Shown piece by piece: positions 60,399 through 64,000 of a stretch of 64,000 nt of DNA. The notes under the pieces were generated by a model. The model made no database searches and was not told the DNA's origin. It saw nothing but the letters and a program-made list of their open reading frames with translations. The stretch spans positions 120,601-184,600 of the forward strand of contig NZ_BSTR01000005.1 of the NCBI RefSeq assembly GCF_030269645.1, in the 5' to 3' direction. The DNA comes from Actinokineospora sp. NBRC 105648 (GTDB lineage: Bacteria > Actinomycetota > Actinomycetes > Mycobacteriales > Pseudonocardiaceae). The stretch's first letter is position 1; the number at the start of each line of letters is the position of its first letter. The translations under genes were made by a program, and so were the position numbers.

Positions 60399-61105
60399 CA
60401 GCGCTCGCCCCCGTTCACCGCGAGCAAGGTGATCTGCCCTGCTGGAACCGACGCAAGCCCGCGAGCATCCGCTTCGTTCAACAGCAAGGCGACCACCGTG
60501 TTCTGGTCGTTGGGCTTGGACTGCACGTCGGTGACGGTCGCCGACCACGACAACGGTGCGGAGGGTGCCGTTCCCCCGGTGGCGTTCGTCCCCGGAATGA
60601 CGATCACCGCAACGCGGGTTCCTTGTGACAGGTCTGGAGGGAACTGACCTGGTTTCACTGCCACGGCCACCACTGCCTGCCCCTGAGGAGGAACTCGCGG
60701 TGTGCCGAGCACGGCGCGTGTCAGCAATGCTCCGGTGGGCAGGCTGAAGGCAATCGGCTGACCAACCACGGTGGGCAACTCGTCCGCGGGGATGGCGCCC
60801 AGGTCGTTTCCCTTGGCCAGGCTCGACTGGAGAATGTCCTGAGAGGACAATACGTGCCCGACCGTGACCGGGCCGGCCAAGACCAACACCTGCTCCCGGT
60901 CGCCCACCGTTGTACCGACCACGACCCCAGCCGCGGTGCAGGCCAGCACCAGCAGCACCCCAAGCAGCAGATAGGGGACCTTGCGGCGGCGGGCGGCGGT
61001 TGTCAGCCGGGGCGCGCTGAGCTTCCCGCCTCGATCGCTCCACGAACGGGGCAACTGCTTGGCACGGCCGTTGGCCGCGTGGTCGGAGTTCGTTGTCGTG
61101 GTCAC
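60398..61105 (-). CDS. SAF-domain protein (CpaB/RcpC-like)
   Basis: The 235-residue protein has a basic N-terminal region, one membrane helix (VPYLLLGVLLVLACTAAGVV) and an external SAF domain (GPVTVGHVLSSQDILQSSLA, PIAFSLPTGALLTRAVLGTP, GQAVVAVAVKPGQFPPDLSQ with TRVAVIVIPG). This is the actinomycete form of CpaB/RcpC, a periplasmic or wall-side pilus assembly factor. GTG 61105 has GGAGG 10 bases upstream. The gene is 131 bases downstream of the secreted-protein gene. Confidence 0.85.
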   Translation of the reverse strand: MTTTTNSDHAANGRAKQLPRSWSDRGGKLSAPRLTTAARRRKVPYLLLGVLLVLACTAAGVVVGTTVGDREQVLVLAGPVTVGHVLSSQDILQSSLAKGNDLGAIPADELPTVVGQPIAFSLPTGALLTRAVLGTPRVPPQGQAVVAVAVKPGQFPPDLSQGTRVAVIVIPGTNATGGTAPSAPLSWSATVTDVQSKPNDQNTVVALLLNEADARGLASVPAGQITLLAVNGGER

Positions 61106-61236
61106 CGGTTGTCCACCTCCAGGCATGGCTGTCGCGTGCCACGTCGTTCGGAGCAAGATCCGCGACGCGGGTGAGGGTGATCTGTTCTGTGGTTGTCGTC
61201 CGTCTCGGACCCGAAGCGGGCCGAGGCGGGCGCTGT

Positions 61237-62286
61237 TCAGCGGCCCCCGGTGGCCAAGGCTTGCGACTCGGCGACTCGGAACGCAGCGGTCGAGGTGGTG
61301 GTCATGTCCGGGAACGCCCCGGACTGGCCGGCACCGGACCAAGTCACCGTCCAGTGCACGGTCGCCGCCACGGCGAACGCCTGGCTGGGCTGCCCAGCCG
61401 AGGAGGAACGGTAGGTGTGGCCGCACTGAGGTGAGCTACTGCCAGGATCGGTACCCGCAGGGAACGCCACACCAGGTCCGGTGCACGTGACCGTGGACCC
61501 GTCACCCATCGACCACGACACACCAGTCGGCCGCGCCACAGCGGTCACCGACACACCCGGTACCGCGGCTGTGGCCGAGACGTCCTGCCATCCCGCCGGG
61601 TCCATCCAGAGCCAAGTGGGCAACACGACGAGTTGTTCTCCTGCCGGATTGGCGGCGATCGTCAGCGACGGCAACCTCAACTGGCTGCGTGCCTGCGCTG
61701 CGAGCTCAGCGGGCGAGGGCAACGGGGCCGCCGCGCCAGGCGGTGCGCCGTCCGGCATCCAGACCGGTGGCCGATAGAGGGCATCCCCGACACCTGGACC
61801 GGTGCACTTGTAGATGTACCAGGCACCAGGTTCCTGCCCCGGCTCCATCGCAAACACGGCGGTTGGCCGCGCCGCACCCTGCCGTCCCGCGGGGTGGTAG
61901 ACAGCGGATTGCACGGTGGGCGCGCCTTTCGACGGCGGGATGTATGCCGTGTGCTGCACGGCGCCTGGCGGAGGCAGGTAGCCACTTCGCTCGTAGGAGC
62001 AGTTCGCCAGGTTCACGTCATCGAGAAGGGTGTCCCCCTCGTATCGACCCCGGCTGGGGTTGCCGTTCCCCTTCGCGCTCCCGTTTCCAGGCACGCGATC
62101 CTGAGCTCGGCGATCCGGTCCCCCGGGCTGACTACCTGTTCCTGCACCGAGTTCGCACCCCGGATAGGGGTACTGGTCGCAGTTCACCGTGCCCCAACCG
62201 TTGTCCGCGGACGCCGGAACAGCGCAGGCCAGTCCGACCACGGCCGAGAATCCCAGGACAACAGCCCCTTTGCTGATCAACTGCAT
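61237..62286 (-). CDS. Large secreted protein of the pilus locus
   Basis: The 349-residue precursor has a signal peptide (MQLISKGAVVLGFSAVVGLA-CAVPASA) and no further membrane segment. The mature part has a Gly/Pro-rich region, then an all-beta-like domain with many Trp and Cys residues (WLWMDPAGWQDVSATAAVPG, SWSMGDGSTVTCTGPG, QCGHTYRSSSAG), recalling PKD/Ig-like surface proteins. It overlaps the lipoprotein gene by 10 bases, so the two are coupled. In actinomycete Tad loci and conjugative elements such proteins are common; adhesin or pilus-tip function is a guess. Confidence 0.7.
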   Translation of the reverse strand: MQLISKGAVVLGFSAVVGLACAVPASADNGWGTVNCDQYPYPGCELGAGTGSQPGGPDRRAQDRVPGNGSAKGNGNPSRGRYEGDTLLDDVNLANCSYERSGYLPPPGAVQHTAYIPPSKGAPTVQSAVYHPAGRQGAARPTAVFAMEPGQEPGAWYIYKCTGPGVGDALYRPPVWMPDGAPPGAAAPLPSPAELAAQARSQLRLPSLTIAANPAGEQLVVLPTWLWMDPAGWQDVSATAAVPGVSVTAVARPTGVSWSMGDGSTVTCTGPGVAFPAGTDPGSSSPQCGHTYRSSSAGQPSQAFAVAATVHWTVTWSGAGQSGAFPDMTTTSTAAFRVAESQALATGGR

Positions 62287-62891
62287 GACCCCACCCCTCT
62301 GACCGCGAACCGAGTCACCCGCCACACCCCGTCCGCCTGCTTCTTCACTTCAGCCGTGATCGCCTGCCTGCCCCCGGGCTTGTCGTCGGACAACTGCCCA
62401 TCCGCCTTTCGGTACTTCAACCAACCGGTCGAGTCCCCACAGTCACCGATCATCACCGTCACCGGATCCACCGCCGGGTCCACCGAGGTCACCTGCGGGT
62501 AGTTCTTCGGCGCACCTTTGGTGATCAAGCCATTCACGCTGTCCGCGTACATGCCGCGCGAGATCGCGGACAACGCATCCCCCGTGGCGTACTGCGATAG
62601 CAACGGCGACTGCCAATCCGACGTCGTGGCCGCCTCCGTCATGTTCTGCCACATGCCCACATACGAGCGCACGGCCCGATCCTTGGCAGCGTCCGCAGGA
62701 GACACAGGCTGGACTGACGTCGCACTGGGCAATGTCGAACCGGCTCGGCTAGCAACCGGATCACCAGCACTTCCCGCCATGTCCTGAGTGCACGACGTGA
62801 GAAAGATTCCTGCCAACACCACGACTGCGGCGGCACGGCGATGACCGTGACGCAGCGTGTTGCCGTCCGTTCCCACAATCCCATCCCCCAT
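62277..62891 (-). CDS. Lipoprotein heading the pilus operon
   Basis: The ~204-residue precursor has a lipobox (AAAVVVLAGIFLTSC) and a Ser/Ala-rich linker, then an NTF2-like or Tim44-like compact domain (AVRSYVGMWQNMTEAATTSD, YATGDALSAISRGMYADSVN, VKKQADGVWRVTRFAVRGVG). ATG 62891 is the likely start; the longer upstream frame has no signal-peptide logic. It is the first gene of the minus-strand pilus operon and overlaps the secreted-protein gene. Role unknown; surface-anchored assembly factor is plausible. Confidence 0.7.
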   Translation of the reverse strand: MGDGIVGTDGNTLRHGHRRAAAVVVLAGIFLTSCTQDMAGSAGDPVASRAGSTLPSATSVQPVSPADAAKDRAVRSYVGMWQNMTEAATTSDWQSPLLSQYATGDALSAISRGMYADSVNGLITKGAPKNYPQVTSVDPAVDPVTVMIGDCGDSTGWLKYRKADGQLSDDKPGGRQAITAEVKKQADGVWRVTRFAVRGVGSCS

Positions 62892-63142
62892 CTGCCAACC
62901 AGGTCGCCCCCGACCTCGACACGTGTACCCGACGTGCCCCGTCCTACTGCAAGGTGCAATAGGTCCAACACCAGAGTTGGAACGACGAACCCATCCCAAA
63001 AACCACCCGAAAGGACTAACGAGCAACAGGCCCGCACAACACTCATTGGGTGGTCAAATCTCACCTGAATGGGTAGCAACAGCTCACGATTGGCTGTCAT
63101 TCTCTACAGCGAATTGAGCAAATGTCACTTGGAGTAGCGGCG
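62892..63142. promoter_or_regulatory. Divergent promoter region of the pilus genes
   Basis: The 251 bases between the lipoprotein gene and the prepilin peptidase gene are locally AT-richer near 63060-63125. I see no unmistakable -35/-10 element or long repeat. It should contain the promoter for the minus-strand operon and for the peptidase. Confidence 0.4.
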
Positions 63143-63790
63143 ATGGGTAGACCAGGAGTGTGGGAAATTGCCATTTGGGGGATCGTTGGGCTTGCCACCG
63201 GGGCGCTGCTCCGGCGGTTGACGGCGACCCCAGCACCTCCCGCTGTCCTCGAGGTCGCCACCGCAGCCCTCTTCGCCTCCCTGGCGTGGCGGATGGGGCC
63301 GGAGGCCCATCTGCTCGCCTACAGCGCACTCGGCGCAGTGTCGGTGCCCCTGGCCGCCAACGATCTAGCCGAGAGACGACTCCCCAATCGGTTGATCTTC
63401 CCGACCTACCCGACGCTGCTCATCCTCTTCGGCGTCGCCGCGGTCGTCGAGCACCAACCAGCGGCGTTCGTCCGCTCCTTGGTCGCGATGCTCGCCCTGC
63501 TGGTCTTCTACGGGGCGCCCTACCTCGCGAGAACCGGGTTGATCTCCGGAGGAGACGTCAAACTCAGCGGCCTGCTCGGCTTGGCGATGGGGTGGGCGGG
63601 GTGGCGGGTTGTGCTGACAGGCACCTTTCTGTGCTGGGTTCTTGCGCTCGCCTGCTGGGTAGTTCCTGCGGTGCTGCTAGCAACGTTTCGCTCCGCCGAT
63701 CGAGTCACCAGTGGATCTTCCTCGGTCCCCTTGGGCCCCTTCCTGATCGGCGGGGCACTGATCGCCGTCTTCCTTAACTCATGGCTTTGA
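63143..63790 (+). CDS. A24-type prepilin peptidase (TadV/CpaA-like)
   Basis: The ~215-residue polytopic protein has six or so membrane segments and the two catalytic aspartates of the A24 family: NDLAERRLPNRLIFPT (first Asp) and LISGGDVKLSGLLGLAMGWA (GxGD-like second Asp). It cleaves the leaders of Flp and TadE-type pseudopilins. ATG 63143 is favoured because TTGGAG is 8 bases upstream; ATG 63122 is the alternative. It is transcribed divergently from the pilus operon. Confidence 0.9.
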   Translation: MGRPGVWEIAIWGIVGLATGALLRRLTATPAPPAVLEVATAALFASLAWRMGPEAHLLAYSALGAVSVPLAANDLAERRLPNRLIFPTYPTLLILFGVAAVVEHQPAAFVRSLVAMLALLVFYGAPYLARTGLISGGDVKLSGLLGLAMGWAGWRVVLTGTFLCWVLALACWVVPAVLLATFRSADRVTSGSSSVPLGPFLIGGALIAVFLNSWL

Positions 63791-64000
63791 CGTTCGCAGC
63801 TAAGCCGATCAGACCCGGCCTGCTCCACCTGCCGATGATCGCGACCGTGCAGTTCAAAGGCGACTTCACCCGATCGGCACGCCGCACGGCTCGCCGAAAT
63901 TCCGCTGGTCACACCACACGCCGCTCCATGGCCGCCGCGCAGCCGCCCCACGGCCGCTCTGGTTCGCACGGCGCTATGCGCGTTTAGCTGTGCTGCGTGT
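63791..64000. other. Right end of window, no gene seen
   Basis: The last 210 bases contain no supportable gene or RNA, and nothing that repeats the 3' half of tRNA-Lys, so the right end of the element is not evident here. Confidence 0.5.

Overview
This 64 kb window is high-GC DNA from an actinomycete. I infer the order Pseudonocardiales from the gene types and the codon use. The left third (1-20264) is ordinary chromosome. Most of the rest looks like one integrative and conjugative element (ICE) sitting in a tRNA-Lys gene.

Chromosomal part. A TPR protein runs off the left edge. It is followed by a Bcr/CflA-type drug exporter, an AcrA1-like two-domain fatty acyl-CoA reductase, a FAD/NAD oxidoreductase and an XRE-TPR regulator. 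The regulator is divergent from a coupled pair: a small conserved protein and an APH-fold protein that has lost its catalytic aspartates. Next come an HTH gene with a decayed nucleotidyltransferase partner (a toxin-antitoxin relic), a fragment of a second APH-like gene, a YdbS/YdbT-like membrane pair and a very long inverted repeat. A glutamate-cysteine ligase-like gene, a HerA-like NTPase, oligoribonuclease, tRNA-His, a secreted S1 protease, an S4 RNA-binding protein, an eleven-copy heptamer repeat and an L,D-transpeptidase lipoprotein complete this part.

Element, left module (20265-27454). A tyrosine integrase reads into the 3' half of tRNA-Lys(CTT), the usual attL geometry. A small HTH protein (excisionase candidate), three TSPPY-type DNA methyltransferases, one degenerate methyltransferase-fold protein and one unrecognised protein form a tightly packed minus-strand operon.

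Element, transfer module (27988-40171). A divergent plus-strand operon encodes a sigma-like regulator, a VirB2-like pilin, a VirB6/TrbL-like channel protein with a three-fold repeated tail, a PrgI-type protein, a VirB4 ATPase, a Gp88-like cysteine-motif protein, a VirD4/TraG coupling protein, a replication-relaxation family protein and a lytic transglycosylase/NlpC-P60 cell-wall hydrolase.

Element, cargo (40299-51719). This part has lower and mixed GC. It holds a DUF4238 protein, a large protein ending in a HEPN-like RX4H motif, an N-6 methylase-like protein with no NPPY/F motif, a YgjP-type metallopeptidase, a DprA-like protein, several unrecognised genes, an IS701-family insertion with CTAG target duplication, and an HxlR-like regulator. 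An 18-bp direct repeat brackets 40299-48401.

Element, pilus module (51743-63790). A near-complete Tad/Flp (type IVc) pilus locus lies on the minus strand: lipoprotein, secreted protein, SAF/CpaB-like, TadZ, TadA, TadB, TadC, Flp, two TadE, TadG and a membrane-anchored LysM-BTAD regulator. A divergent prepilin peptidase faces it. No VirB11 homologue occurs in the transfer module, so the TadA ATPase and Tad pilus may serve conjugation; this is inference. No attR is visible, so the element either continues past 64000 or ends at a site I could not recognise.
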